Part shown: piece after piece, positions 16,755-25,487 of the stretch
Numbering within the stretch: the first letter of the stretch is position 1
Layout: every line of letters begins with the position of its first letter
Assembly: GCA_963777325.1 (NCBI GenBank)
Contig: CAVZQE010000018.1
Span: forward strand, 310,001 to 374,000
Direction: 5' to 3'
From: JAFAXA01 sp963777325
GTDB taxonomy: Bacteria > Pseudomonadota > Alphaproteobacteria > Acetobacterales > Acetobacteraceae
DNA length: 64,000 nucleotides
Translations under genes and position numbers: made by a program
The notes under the pieces: generated by a model
Databases searched by the model: none
What the model saw: only the letters and a program-made list of their open reading frames with translations
Told to the model about the DNA's origin: nothing

Positions 16755-17766
16755 GCGCGATGTCCAAGATGTCCTGCTCCAGTTCCGGGATGATCTGGCC
16801 CGTCAGCGCGAGTTCCAGACTGTGCTCCCGGCCCGAGACATGCCGGTCCGCCTGTTCGGCGGCGATCACGCCCCAGCGCAGCGCCGCGAGCAACTCCCAG
16901 GAAGCGACCTGATCGCGCGCGATGCGGCGTCCGGATTCCATCTCGTAGCCATCGTAGAATGCTTCGCGCGAGCCGATGCCCCCTGCCTCGTGCGGGCTTC
17001 CGAACCGCCAGCTTCGGGCGCAGAACCAGCCGATATCAGTGAGCGGGTCGCCCCAGCGCGCGAACTCCCAGTCGAGCACCGCCCGCACCCCCGCCTCGTC
17101 GACCATGAGATTGCCCGTGCGGAAATCGTTGTGGCACAGCACGGTCTCGCCGGGCGGCAGACGCAGCCGCTCGAGGTGGCGCAGGCCCCACTCGAACACC
17201 GGGCGGGGAATGGCGCTCTCGTCGATCCGGCGGCGGTAATCCTCGATCAGCGCCTGCATGGGCGTGGCATGCGGCGGGGCCAGGAAGCCGAGGCCCGGAT
17301 GCCCCGGCCGGATGGAGTGGATGCGCGCGAGGATGCGCCCGAGCGAGCGGGCAAGCGGCTCGCGTCCGCCGCCGAAGCGTTCGCCGCGTACCACTTGCCG
17401 GGGTGCGGTGACGCCGCGCACCAGCCGCATCACGAAGAACGGCCGGCCGAGCACGGCGCGGTCCTCGCAGGCGAACAGCGGCTCCGGCACCGGCACCTCC
17501 GCGCCCCAGGCCGCGCGCAGCAGGGCGAACTCCTCCGCCCGCGCGTGGCTGTGGCTGAGCACCGCCTGTGCGTCCGTCCGCAGCACCCAGTCCTGCGCGC
17601 CCGCATGCGGGCCGTCCGCCACGCGCGCGACGAGATGCCAGTTCTGCTGGATCGCGCCGCCCGCCAGCTTCCGCGCGCTCTCGACCGCGACCGACCGCGC
17701 GCCCGACCGTCCGGCCAGCCACGAAGCAAGCCGCGCCCGAGCCGCCTCGTCGGTGGCGAGGTTCAC
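16747..17766 (-). CDS. Phosphotransferase-family (APH-like) protein of an acyl-CoA dehydrogenase cassette
   Basis: 339 residues from GTG 17766, which overlaps the stop of the acyl-CoA dehydrogenase gene (GTGA). Kinase-like features are the N-terminal GGAIQQNWHL nucleotide region, the catalytic loop LCHNDFRTGNLMVDE and the metal-binding VLDWEFARWGDPLTDIGW. Relatives sit beside, or are fused to, acyl-CoA dehydrogenases (ACAD10/11 type, which phosphorylate 4-hydroxyacyl-CoAs). The gene pair here therefore suggests degradation of a hydroxylated acyl-CoA, though antibiotic resistance activity is not implied. The substrate is inferred from family context. Confidence 0.85.
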   Translation of the reverse strand: MNLATDEAARARLASWLAGRSGARSVAVESARKLAGGAIQQNWHLVARVADGPHAGAQDWVLRTDAQAVLSHSHARAEEFALLRAAWGAEVPVPEPLFACEDRAVLGRPFFVMRLVRGVTAPRQVVRGERFGGGREPLARSLGRILARIHSIRPGHPGLGFLAPPHATPMQALIEDYRRRIDESAIPRPVFEWGLRHLERLRLPPGETVLCHNDFRTGNLMVDEAGVRAVLDWEFARWGDPLTDIGWFCARSWRFGSPHEAGGIGSREAFYDGYEMESGRRIARDQVASWELLAALRWGVIAAEQADRHVSGREHSLELALTGQIIPELEQDILDIAHA

Positions 17767-18959
17767 GCGCCCCAGCCCCAGAATTCCTCCCGTTCGTTGA
17801 GCAGCGCGCGCGCCAGCACCATGCGATGCACCTCGCTCGCGCCGTCGACCAGCCGCGCCTGCCGGGCGTAGCGATAGATCCACTCGACCGGCGTGTCCTT
17901 CGAGTAGCCGCGCGCGCCGAGCAGTTGCAGCGCCGTGTCGGCGGCGCGGTGGAGCGCGTCGGCGACCACGACTTTCGCCATCGAGACCTCCTTCCGCGCC
18001 TTGTGCCCCTGATCGAGCAGCCACGCCGCCCGCATCGTCAGCAGCCGCCCGGTGTCGATGTCCATCGCCGCCTGTCCGAGCAGCCCCTGCACGCTTTCGT
18101 GGTCCTTGAGCTTGGCGCCGAAGCTGTCGCGCCGCTCCACGTAGTCGAGCGCGACCTCCAGGCATCTTTTCGCAAGCCCGGTCCAGCGCATGCAGTGGGT
18201 GAGGCGCGCCGGTCCGAGGCGGATCTGCGTCAGCCGCAACCCGTCGCCGACCTCCATCAGCCGGTCCTGGTCCCGGATCTCGAGGCCGTCGAACGCCAGC
18301 TCGCAATGGCCGCCATGCTCCTCCGGCCCCATGACCGGAATGCGGCGCGCGATGCGAAAGCCCGGGTTGCCGGCCTCGAACAGGAAGGCGGAGAGGCCCC
18401 GCCGCGCGTCGTCGGAGGTGCGGGCGATCAGGATGAAGTGCCGGGCGGCCTCCGCGCCAGTGATGTAGTGCTTGCGCCCCTGGATCCGCCATCCGGCGCC
18501 GGTGCGCGTCGCCGTGGTGTAGGTCAGCGACGGATCGGAGCCGCAGCCTTCCGGCTCGGTCATCGCGAACGCGCTCCCGACCGTGCCGTCCACGATCGGT
18601 TGCAGCCATCTCGCCTTCTGGGCTTCGGTCGCGACCTGCTCCAGCACGCGCATGTTGCCGTCGTCGGGGGCGGCGGCGTTGAACACCACCGGGCCGAAGA
18701 TCGAGCGGTTCATCTCCTCGTAGCAGGCGGCGAGGCCGGTCATCGGCAGGCCGCCGCCGCCGCGCGCGCGGGGCATGCCGAGCGCCCATAAGCCCTCCGC
18801 GCGGGCTTCGGCGCGGAGCGTGCCGAGCAGGGGCAGCGCCAGGTTCTCGTGCGCGTCGTAGCTCGCCGGGTCGCGTTCGAGCGGGATCAGGCGCTCGTCC
18901 ACGAACCGGCGGATGCGGCGGCGGAGCAAGTCGATCTGGGGCGGAAGGCTGAAATCCAT
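17763..18959 (-). CDS. Acyl-CoA dehydrogenase
   Basis: 398 residues. The start ATG at 18959 has GGGGAG about 9 nt upstream; an ATG at 18968 would sit directly on that site. Family motifs include FAMTEPEGCGSDPSLTYTTATR (FAD/substrate region), GRKHYITGAEAA, and the C-terminal LQLLGARGYSKDTPVEWIYRYARQARLVDGASEVHRM. It is a cytoplasmic FAD enzyme that would pass electrons to ETF, whose genes lie near the right end of the window. The cassette with the phosphotransferase and DUF6285 suggests catabolism of a branched or hydroxy acyl-CoA. Confidence 0.92.
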   Translation of the reverse strand: MDFSLPPQIDLLRRRIRRFVDERLIPLERDPASYDAHENLALPLLGTLRAEARAEGLWALGMPRARGGGGLPMTGLAACYEEMNRSIFGPVVFNAAAPDDGNMRVLEQVATEAQKARWLQPIVDGTVGSAFAMTEPEGCGSDPSLTYTTATRTGAGWRIQGRKHYITGAEAARHFILIARTSDDARRGLSAFLFEAGNPGFRIARRIPVMGPEEHGGHCELAFDGLEIRDQDRLMEVGDGLRLTQIRLGPARLTHCMRWTGLAKRCLEVALDYVERRDSFGAKLKDHESVQGLLGQAAMDIDTGRLLTMRAAWLLDQGHKARKEVSMAKVVVADALHRAADTALQLLGARGYSKDTPVEWIYRYARQARLVDGASEVHRMVLARALLNEREEFWGWGA

Positions 18960-19101
18960 GCGCGTCATCTCCCCGGAACCGTCGGGACTTGCTCATGTCC
19001 GGGCGGCCGGTGACAAGTGCTGGTAAGCGGCCTTTCCGCCCGGCGCGGGACTGCGGTAGGACGGGGGCAGGCGGCACGCAGCAACGCCGGGGGGGATGGG
19101 A

Positions 19102-21084
19102 ATGGGCGGAGGCCAGGTCAGGTCGCGCATCGAGAACGGCAAGATCGTCTCCGCCGCCGAAGCGGTGCGCCTGATCCGCGAGGGCAACACCGTCGCGACC
19201 GGCGGGTTTGTGGGGATCGGGTTCCCCGAAGGCATCGCCGTCGCGCTCGAGGAGTTCTATCTCAGCCCGGACGAGCCGGGCGCGCCGCCCGCCGCCAAGC
19301 CGCGCGGCCTGACGCTCGTCTACGCGGCCGGCCAGGGCGACGGGCGCGGCAAGGGTCTCAACCATTTCGGCTGTCCCGGTCTCGTCCGGCGCGTCGTCGG
19401 CGGCCATTGGGGGCTGGTGCCGGCGTTGCAGCGGCTCGCGGTCGAGAACGAGATCGAGGCCTACAACCTGCCGCAGGGCGTGATCTCGCATCTGTTCCGC
19501 GACATCGCCGCGCGGCGGCCGGGCCATCTCAGCCGGATCGGCATCGGAACCTTCGTCGACCCGCGGCTCGGCGGCGGCAAGATCAACGCCCGCACCACCG
19601 AGGATCTGGTCGAGCTGGTGACGATCGGCGGCGAGGAGATGCTGTTCTACAAGGCGTTTCCGATCGATGTCGGGATCATCCGCGGCACAACGGCCGACCC
19701 GGACGGCAACATCACGATGGAGCGTGAGGCGCTGACGCTCGAGATGCTGCCGATCGCGATGGCCGCGCGCAATTCCGGCGGGCTCGTCATCGCGCAGGTC
19801 GAGCGCATCGCCGAGCGCGGCACCCTGAACCCGCGCCAGGTCAAGGTGCCGGGCATCCTGGTCGATTGCGTGGTCGTGCCCGAGGATCCGGCGCATCACT
19901 GGCAGACCTTCGGGACGCGCTACAACCCGGCCTATAGCGGCGAGATCCGCGCGCTCGTCGGCAGCATCGCGCCGCTGCCGCTCTCGGAGCGCAAGGTGAT
20001 CGCGCGCCGCTCGGCGCTGGAGCTGAAGCCGAACAGCGTCGTCAATCTCGGCATCGGCATGCCCGAAGGGGTGGCGAACGTCGCCAACGAGGAGAAGATC
20101 GCCGATCTCATCACCATGACGGCGGAGCCGGGCGTCGTTGGCGGCGTTCCGGCCGGCGGGCTCGATTTCGGCGCGGGCGTGAACACGCAGGCGATCCTCG
20201 ACCAGCCGTACCAGTTCGATTTCTATGATGGCGGCGGTCTCGACATGACCTTTCTCGGCCTCGCCGAGGCCGACCGGCGCGGCAACCTCAATGTCAGCCG
20301 CTTCGGCCCGAAGCTCGCCGGCGCGGGCGGCTTCATCAATATCAGCCAATGCGCCAAGCGCGTGATCTTCTGCGGCACCTTCACGGCCGGCGGTCTCAAG
20401 GTCGCGGTCGAGAACGGCGAAATGCGGATCGAGCGCGAGGGCCGCGCGCGCAAATTCGTAGACGAGGTCGAGCATCGCACCTTCTCGGGCGAATACGCGG
20501 CGGCGCGGGGTCAGCCCGTGCTGTACGTGACCGAGCGCTGCGTGTTCACGCTCACCCCGGCCGGGCTGGAGCTGACCGAGGTCGCGCCCGGCATCGACAT
20601 CGACCGCGACATCCTGGCGCAAATGGATTTCCGGCCCGTGGTCAAGGCGCCGCGCCCGATGGACGCACGGCTGTTCCGGCCGGCCCCGATGGGATTGCGG
20701 CAGGATCTGCTCGACGCGCCGCTGTCGCAGCGGCTGACCTACGACCCCGAGCAGAAACTGTTCTTCGTCGATTTCGAGGGCTGCTCGATCCGGAGCCAGG
20801 CCCAGATCGACGAGGTCGAGCGTCTGGTCGCGGAGAAGACCGCGCCGGCCGGCGGCCGCGTCTATGCCGTCGTCAACTACGAGAATTTCTCGATTTCGCC
20901 CGAGCTGCTGGACCCCTATGTGGACATGGTGCATCGGCTGATGGAGCGGCACTATTCCGGCGCGACGCGCTATTCGACGAGCGGCTTCCTGCGCATGAAG
21001 CTGGGCGACGCCCTGTCCGGCCGGGCCGTCGCGCCGCATATCTACGAAAGCGCCGAGGAAGCACGCGCGCACATCGCCGGCTAG
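19102..21084 (+). CDS. Fused alpha/beta acyl-CoA:acetate/3-ketoacid CoA-transferase with extra C-terminal domain
   Basis: 660 residues from the ATG at 19102, preferred over 19096 because the GGGGGG run is then well spaced. Both CoA-transferase halves are in one chain: residues about 10-290 are alpha-like (GNTVATGGFVGIGFPEG) and 290-520 beta-like, with the catalytic glutamate near residue 342 in EPGVVGG. A further roughly 130 residues (RLTYDPEQKLFFVDFEGCSI onward) have no place in the two-domain YdiF/SCOT fold and look like a separate small alpha/beta domain. The following 3-hydroxybutyrate dehydrogenase suggests a ketone-body route: hydroxybutyrate to acetoacetate to acetoacetyl-CoA. Confidence 0.85.
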   Translation: MGGGQVRSRIENGKIVSAAEAVRLIREGNTVATGGFVGIGFPEGIAVALEEFYLSPDEPGAPPAAKPRGLTLVYAAGQGDGRGKGLNHFGCPGLVRRVVGGHWGLVPALQRLAVENEIEAYNLPQGVISHLFRDIAARRPGHLSRIGIGTFVDPRLGGGKINARTTEDLVELVTIGGEEMLFYKAFPIDVGIIRGTTADPDGNITMEREALTLEMLPIAMAARNSGGLVIAQVERIAERGTLNPRQVKVPGILVDCVVVPEDPAHHWQTFGTRYNPAYSGEIRALVGSIAPLPLSERKVIARRSALELKPNSVVNLGIGMPEGVANVANEEKIADLITMTAEPGVVGGVPAGGLDFGAGVNTQAILDQPYQFDFYDGGGLDMTFLGLAEADRRGNLNVSRFGPKLAGAGGFINISQCAKRVIFCGTFTAGGLKVAVENGEMRIEREGRARKFVDEVEHRTFSGEYAAARGQPVLYVTERCVFTLTPAGLELTEVAPGIDIDRDILAQMDFRPVVKAPRPMDARLFRPAPMGLRQDLLDAPLSQRLTYDPEQKLFFVDFEGCSIRSQAQIDEVERLVAEKTAPAGGRVYAVVNYENFSISPELLDPYVDMVHRLMERHYSGATRYSTSGFLRMKLGDALSGRAVAPHIYESAEEARAHIAG

Positions 21085-21125
21085 GGTCCGGTTCGGACCA
21101 ACAACACGCGGATCGGAGAGTACCA

Positions 21126-21911
21126 GTGACACTGCACGGCAAAGTGGCCCTGGTGACGGGCTCGACCAGCGGCATCGGCCTCGGCATCGCCCGCGTGCTC
21201 GCCGGGCATGGCGCCGCGATCGCGCTGAACGGGTTCGGCGACGCCAGCGAGATCGAGACGCTGCGACGCACGCTCGCGGACGAGTTCCGCGTGCGCGTCA
21301 CCTATGACGGCGCGGATCTGTCGCGCCCGCCCGAGGTGGAGGCGCTCGTCCGGAACACGCAGCGGGAGCACGGCGGGCTCGACATCCTCGTCGACAACGC
21401 CGGCATCCAGTACACCGCCAATATCGAGGACTTCCCCGCCGAGCGCTGGGACGCGGTGATCGCGATCAATCTCTCGGCCGTGTTCCACGCCATGCGGGCC
21501 GCCATTCCGGGGATGCGCGAGAAGGGTTGGGGCCGCATCATCAACATCGCCTCCGCGCACGGCCTGACCGCGAGCGCGCAGAAATCCGCCTATGTCGCCG
21601 CTAAGCACGGGGTGGTCGGGGTGACGAAGGTCGCGGCGCTGGAGCTCGCCAATGCGGGCGTGACCGCGAACGCGATCTGTCCAGGCTGGGTACTGACGCC
21701 GCTGGTCGAGAAGCAATTGCGGGACCGCGCGCAAAAGAACGGCACGGATTTCGAGACGGCGCGGCGCGATCTCGTGGCCGAGAAGCAGCCGATGCACGAA
21801 TTCACGACCCCGGAGCAGATCGGCGCTCTGACCGCCTTCCTCTGCTCCGAGGACGCGCGCACGATCACCGGCGCCCCGCTCTCGATCGATGGCGGGTGGA
21901 TGGCGCACTAG
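21126..21911 (+). CDS. bdhA: D-3-hydroxybutyrate dehydrogenase
   Basis: 261 residues from GTG 21126 with GGAGAG upstream, the typical length. Short-chain dehydrogenase motifs: TGSTSGIGLG for NAD binding, NNAG-type motif as DNAGIQ, catalytic S in NIASAHG and YVAAK. The 3-hydroxybutyrate dehydrogenase signature is clear (ANAICPGWVLTPLVEKQ ... LVAEKQPMHEFTTPEQIG ... GAPLSIDGGW). It oxidises 3-hydroxybutyrate, for example from PHB, to acetoacetate, the substrate of the CoA transferase 42 bp upstream. A decayed second copy of the 3' end lies at about 50.2-50.5 kb. Confidence 0.93.
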   Translation: MTLHGKVALVTGSTSGIGLGIARVLAGHGAAIALNGFGDASEIETLRRTLADEFRVRVTYDGADLSRPPEVEALVRNTQREHGGLDILVDNAGIQYTANIEDFPAERWDAVIAINLSAVFHAMRAAIPGMREKGWGRIINIASAHGLTASAQKSAYVAAKHGVVGVTKVAALELANAGVTANAICPGWVLTPLVEKQLRDRAQKNGTDFETARRDLVAEKQPMHEFTTPEQIGALTAFLCSEDARTITGAPLSIDGGWMAH

Positions 21912-21942
21912 CGGCGTAGAGTTCCGGCGCTTCCGCCGCCAG

Positions 21943-22587
21943 TCAGGTTCGGGGCGGTCCGGTCCTCGCCGGATAAGGCGGGTCGACGACCGGCATTCCC
22001 TCCGGCGTCAGCAATGGCGGCGCGGCGGGCCGGGTCAGCCAGAGGGGCGGAACAAGCCGCCGTGCCGGTCGCGCTTCGCCGCCCGCCGTCCCGGCTTCCG
22101 TGCTACCGGAACGATCACGGCGGCGCGGGGATCGTTCGCGACGCGGCAGACGCAGCGCCGGCGGCGGCTCGATCCGCAGCGCGTGGCACAGCGGGCGCAG
22201 GAGGCGTCCCGCCTGCGGCGCCCGCGCGAGCAGCGCCTGAAGTTCAGGGGCGCCGAGCAGGCATTCAAGCTGCGAGCGGCCGATCCGTGTATCGAGCGCT
22301 GGCGCGAGCTTGAGCAGCCAGCCCGCGCCGCCCGGAAGCCGCACTGCCGAAGCCGAGATACGCGGTCGCGGTGCAGCGCCCGTTCTCGGGCGGCGAACGA
22401 AAACCCGCCCGGCCTCCGCCGCGGCGACCAAGGACGCGAACCGGGCGAGCAGTCGCCGCAGCCGGGTCCAGGCCACCAGGGAAGCTTCTCGATGCGTCAG
22501 CGCGCTGGCCGCAAGCCCCCGGCTCAGCAGGTCTATGACCGCGGAGAGGCGGGTGAGAAGGCTCGGTGCGGCGAGCGCGGTGGACAT
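21943..22587 (-). CDS. Uncharacterised Arg/Pro/Ala-rich protein
   Basis: 214 residues, convergent with bdhA. The N-terminal part is helical (LLTRLSAVIDLLSRGLA ... LVAWTRLRRLLARFASLVA) and the middle has WLLKLAPALDTRIGRSQLECLLGAPELQALL followed by RLLRPLCHAL. The C-terminus is low-complexity with a LWLTRPAAPP motif. A protein C-terminus with an FWLTRPASPP motif occurs at about 49.9 kb, which supports a real, locally duplicated family. No function is known to me; the basic low-complexity tail makes the annotation less certain. Confidence 0.5.
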   Translation of the reverse strand: MSTALAAPSLLTRLSAVIDLLSRGLAASALTHREASLVAWTRLRRLLARFASLVAAAEAGRVFVRRPRTGAAPRPRISASAVRLPGGAGWLLKLAPALDTRIGRSQLECLLGAPELQALLARAPQAGRLLRPLCHALRIEPPPALRLPRRERSPRRRDRSGSTEAGTAGGEARPARRLVPPLWLTRPAAPPLLTPEGMPVVDPPYPARTGPPRT

Positions 22588-22666
22588 GAACGAATCAAGA
22601 ACTCAATCGAGCGAGATGTCAAGCGTATTGTGCTGCCTAACGCGAAACGGTTGAGGACCGGACAGC

Positions 22667-22888
22667 TCAAAGCTCACCGAAATGGTGCGTCTCGGCAATG
22701 ACCGGCTCGATCGGCCGCGGCAGCGCGCCCCGGCCGCGCCACGCGCGGACGCCGATCCGCATCACCAGGAGCACCAACAATCCGGTAATCAGGAACGAGA
22801 TGACCGCGCCCGGGCCGGCCGCCTGGATGACGACGCTGCTGCCGTCGAACAGGCCGGCGCCGATCACCCCGCCCCGGGGGCGATCATC
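22667..22888 (-). pseudogene. Remnant of an APC-superfamily amino acid permease (N-terminal helix region)
   Basis: About 65 codons (GGVIGAGLFDGSSVVIQAAGP then AVISFLITGLLVLLVMRIG) match the first two helices of amino acid/GABA permeases, where GxIGxGLFxGSG...AGP is the conserved core. The true N-terminus and the remaining ten helices are absent, and the frame ends after an unrelated tail. This is a decayed fragment in the roughly 530-bp stretch between two genes; nothing else in that stretch is recognisable. Confidence 0.7.
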
Positions 22889-23118
22889 GTCATTTGCCGC
22901 CGCTTCAGGCTATGCTGAAGACCGCCGCCCGGCGGATGACGGTCTTGCGGCCGCATGAAGACCCCAGGTTGCTCGTGGTGTAATTCACTGCCGTTGCTTC
23001 ATCGGCGCCGGAGATGACGGGCCGCCGCCGACCGGCTCCGGCATGTGGTGCCACAGGCAAGGCTGATCACGCCGATGGAGCTTGTTCGGCCGATTCGGAA
23101 TAGTAGGTTCGGGACGTC

Positions 23119-24183
23119 ATGAGGGCACAAGAAGACATCGTGGCGACCCGCCGTCCGGCCGCGCTGACTTCCCTGTCCGGGCGCGCCCGTCTTGGCATCG
23201 GCGCCCTGCTGTGCGTTCTCATCGCCGCTGTCGCCCTGATCGCCGGACGGTGGGAGCCCCTGGTCGGCGCTCCGGTGTTCGCGATCGCGATCGGCGTTCT
23301 CATGGCCAACACGCTGCGTTCGGCGCTGCAATTGCCTTCGCTCGGGATCGGAGAGGTCGCCAAGACCTGCCTCAAGGGCGGCATCATTCTCATGGGCGCC
23401 AGTCTGGACCTCGGCGACATTCTGCGGGTCGGAGGGGAGTCGCTGCCGGTCATGGTCGTGACGATCGCCGGAGGATTGCTCTGCGTCTGGTATCTCGGCC
23501 GGTGGATGCAGGTGCAGTGGCGCATGCAGGTCTTGATCGGTATCGGCACCGTGATCTGCGGGGGTTCCGCGATCGCCGCCGTCGCTCCGATCGTGCGGGC
23601 CAGGGCGGAAGAGATCGCGTATTCGATTTCCGTGATCTTCTTCTTCAACATGCTGGCGGTCTTTCTTTTTCCGGCCCTCGGTCATCTGATGTCGCTCAGC
23701 GACCAAGGCTTCGGCCTTTGGGCCGGCACCGCCGTGAACGACACGTCGGCCGTCGTCGCGTCCGGTTTTGCGTATAGCCAGGCGGCCGGAACCTTCGCGA
23801 CCATCGTCAAGCTGACGCGCACGACGCTGATCATCCCCATCGTCCTTGGCCTCGGTCTGATGATGCCGTGGATCGACCCGGGCACGGCGAACGCTGGCGC
23901 TTCGCTCGGGCAACGGGTTCTCAGGGCGGTTCCCTTGTTCATCATCGCCTTCGTGCTGGCGTCGGTCTGCAAGACGATCGGCCTGATCACGCCAGGTGTC
24001 GCGCCCGCGATCCAGGAGGCCGGGCGCTGGGTTCTGGTCGTGGCCTTGGCGGCGGTCGGCCTGCAGGGGCACTGGCGCGCTTTTGCGGGCGCGGGGTTCC
24101 GGCCTCTTCTCCTCGGGTTCGCGACCTGGGCCACGGTTGCGGCGGCCAGCCTCGCCGTGCAGCACTGGACGGGGACGCTCTGA
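23119..24183 (+). CDS. YeiH/UPF0324-family putative sulfate exporter
   Basis: 354 residues with around ten hydrophobic segments. Family blocks are present: FAIAIGVLMANTL, CLKGGIILMGASLDL, GTVICGGSAIAAVAPIVRA, GLWAGTAVNDTSAVVASGFAYS, and VKLTRTTLIIPIVL. Members are inner-membrane proteins proposed to export sulfate or related anions, often near sulfonate or sulfite metabolism; nothing nearby supports a specific substrate. A universal stress protein gene starts 17 nt after the stop and is probably cotranscribed. Confidence 0.88.
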   Translation: MRAQEDIVATRRPAALTSLSGRARLGIGALLCVLIAAVALIAGRWEPLVGAPVFAIAIGVLMANTLRSALQLPSLGIGEVAKTCLKGGIILMGASLDLGDILRVGGESLPVMVVTIAGGLLCVWYLGRWMQVQWRMQVLIGIGTVICGGSAIAAVAPIVRARAEEIAYSISVIFFFNMLAVFLFPALGHLMSLSDQGFGLWAGTAVNDTSAVVASGFAYSQAAGTFATIVKLTRTTLIIPIVLGLGLMMPWIDPGTANAGASLGQRVLRAVPLFIIAFVLASVCKTIGLITPGVAPAIQEAGRWVLVVALAAVGLQGHWRAFAGAGFRPLLLGFATWATVAAASLAVQHWTGTL

Positions 24184-24200
24184 CCGCAAGGGCCGTGCAT

Positions 24201-25067
24201 ATGGACATCCGCAGTCTGCTGCTGCCGCTTTCGGGAACCAGGGAGGGAGAGGCGGGGCTCGCGACCGCACTGCTGGTCGCGCGATCATGGAACGCGCATC
24301 TGGCGGCGGTTCACGTTCGGATGGACGCGCGGGCTCTGGCGGCCCTCGCCGGAGAGAGCCTCTCCAGCCGCACGCTGAGGGAGGCCGCCGCCGTCACCGA
24401 GCAGGAGACGAGCGCGCGCCTGGATGCCCTCCGTGCGATGTTCGACCGCCTCGTCGCCGAGCAGGGCGTGACCGTCTCGCAACCGGCTCCGGATGGCGCC
24501 GCCGCGAGCGCGACCTTTAGGGATGTGTCCTCGGGAGAGCCGGATTACATCGCCCAGCTTGGGCGGCTCGCGGATCTCATCGTCGTTCCGCATCCCGCTT
24601 CGATGGAGGACGTCTCCTCTTCGAACGCCCTGCACGCGCTTCTGTTCGACTCCGGGCGTCCGGTTCTGGTCGCGCCGCATCGGCCGCCCCAGGAGATCGG
24701 GCGCCGCATCTGCCTCGGCTGGAACGGCACGGCGGAATCCGCGAGCGCGGTCTGGTTCGCGCTGCCATGGCTGAAGCGGGCGGAAGCGGTCGCGATCCTC
24801 TGGGCAAGGCAGTATCAGCGCCGGGGTCCGCAGGCGGGGGAGCTCGCCGCCTATCTGGCCCGTCACGGGGTGAAAGCGGACATGATCGGCTTCCGTCCGG
24901 CCGAGCGGGACGTGGGCGCCGGCCTGCTGGCGGCGGCGTACGATTTCGGAGCCGATATGCTCGCGATGGGCGCGTACTCGCGGTCGCGTCTGAGGCAGCT
25001 GGTTCTCGGCGGCGTCACGCGGCATGCGCTGGAAAAAGCGAGACTGCCCCTGCTGATGAGCAGATAG
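24201..25067 (+). CDS. Tandem universal stress protein (UspA domains)
   Basis: 288 residues from ATG 24201 (GTG 24195 is possible). Two Usp-like halves: residues about 1-140 start MDIRSLLLPLSGTREGEAGL, and about 160-288 contain RRICLGWNGTAESASAVWFALP and the closing FGADMLAMGAYSRSRLRQLVLGGVTRHAL. The second half keeps the G-x-G-x(n)-G(S/T)-like nucleotide-binding end (YSRSRLRQLVLGGVT). It is cytoplasmic and probably cotranscribed with the YeiH gene. Its end overlaps the scrambled 3' end of the minus-strand deaminase remnant. Confidence 0.85.
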   Translation: MDIRSLLLPLSGTREGEAGLATALLVARSWNAHLAAVHVRMDARALAALAGESLSSRTLREAAAVTEQETSARLDALRAMFDRLVAEQGVTVSQPAPDGAAASATFRDVSSGEPDYIAQLGRLADLIVVPHPASMEDVSSSNALHALLFDSGRPVLVAPHRPPQEIGRRICLGWNGTAESASAVWFALPWLKRAEAVAILWARQYQRRGPQAGELAAYLARHGVKADMIGFRPAERDVGAGLLAAAYDFGADMLAMGAYSRSRLRQLVLGGVTRHALEKARLPLLMSR

Positions 25068-25071
25068 GCGG

Positions 25072-25472
25072 CCGCAAGCCGCCGCCGGGACGGCTGATGC
25101 GGCCGATGCCGTGCGCGACCCGCTGCAAGAGAAAGGCGTGGCGGACCTCCTCGATCATGTTCGAGGCGTCGTTGGAGGCCGAGCCATTCACGCCCAGCCC
25201 GACCCGGCATCCCGCGCGCTCCAGTTCGGGCACGCGACAAAAGCCGGAGGCCAGAACCATGTTGAAGGCCGGGCGATGGGTCACCGATACGCCCGACGCG
25301 GCCAGGCGCGGCAGTTCGGCATCCTCGAAGTAGATGCCGTGCGCCAGCCAGACCCGCCGCTCCAGCCACCCCACGCTCTCCGGATCGTCGAGCGGGCGGC
25401 AGCCGAAGCGGGCCTCGGAGAATGCCGTCTGGTCCCCGGGTCTCTGATCCAAAGCGTGCTCATGGTCGTCAT
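25072..25472 (-). pseudogene. Remnant of an 8-oxoguanine deaminase/hydroxyatrazine hydrolase-like amidohydrolase
   Basis: From ATG 25472 the frame starts MTTMSTLWIRDP and soon changes register. In the overlapping frame it shows the middle of an amidohydrolase of the AtzB/8-oxoguanine deaminase type: FGCRPLDDPESVGWLERRVW, AHGIYFEDAELPRLAASGV, and VGLGVNGSASNDASNMIEEVRHA. The N-terminal metal-binding HxH region and about the last 100 residues are missing, and a metal-site Asp (normally VDGSASND) reads VNGSASND. It follows guaD by 15 nt. It is a deleted, decayed last gene of the purine operon. Confidence 0.8.
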
Positions 25473-25487
25473 CCTCCCGGGCCCGCC

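Noticed and set aside
16747..21132. A roughly 1460-codon minus-strand open frame
   Set aside because: It passes through the intact plus-strand CoA transferase and through several minus-strand genes in the wrong frame. Only its last 339 codons are real (phosphotransferase).
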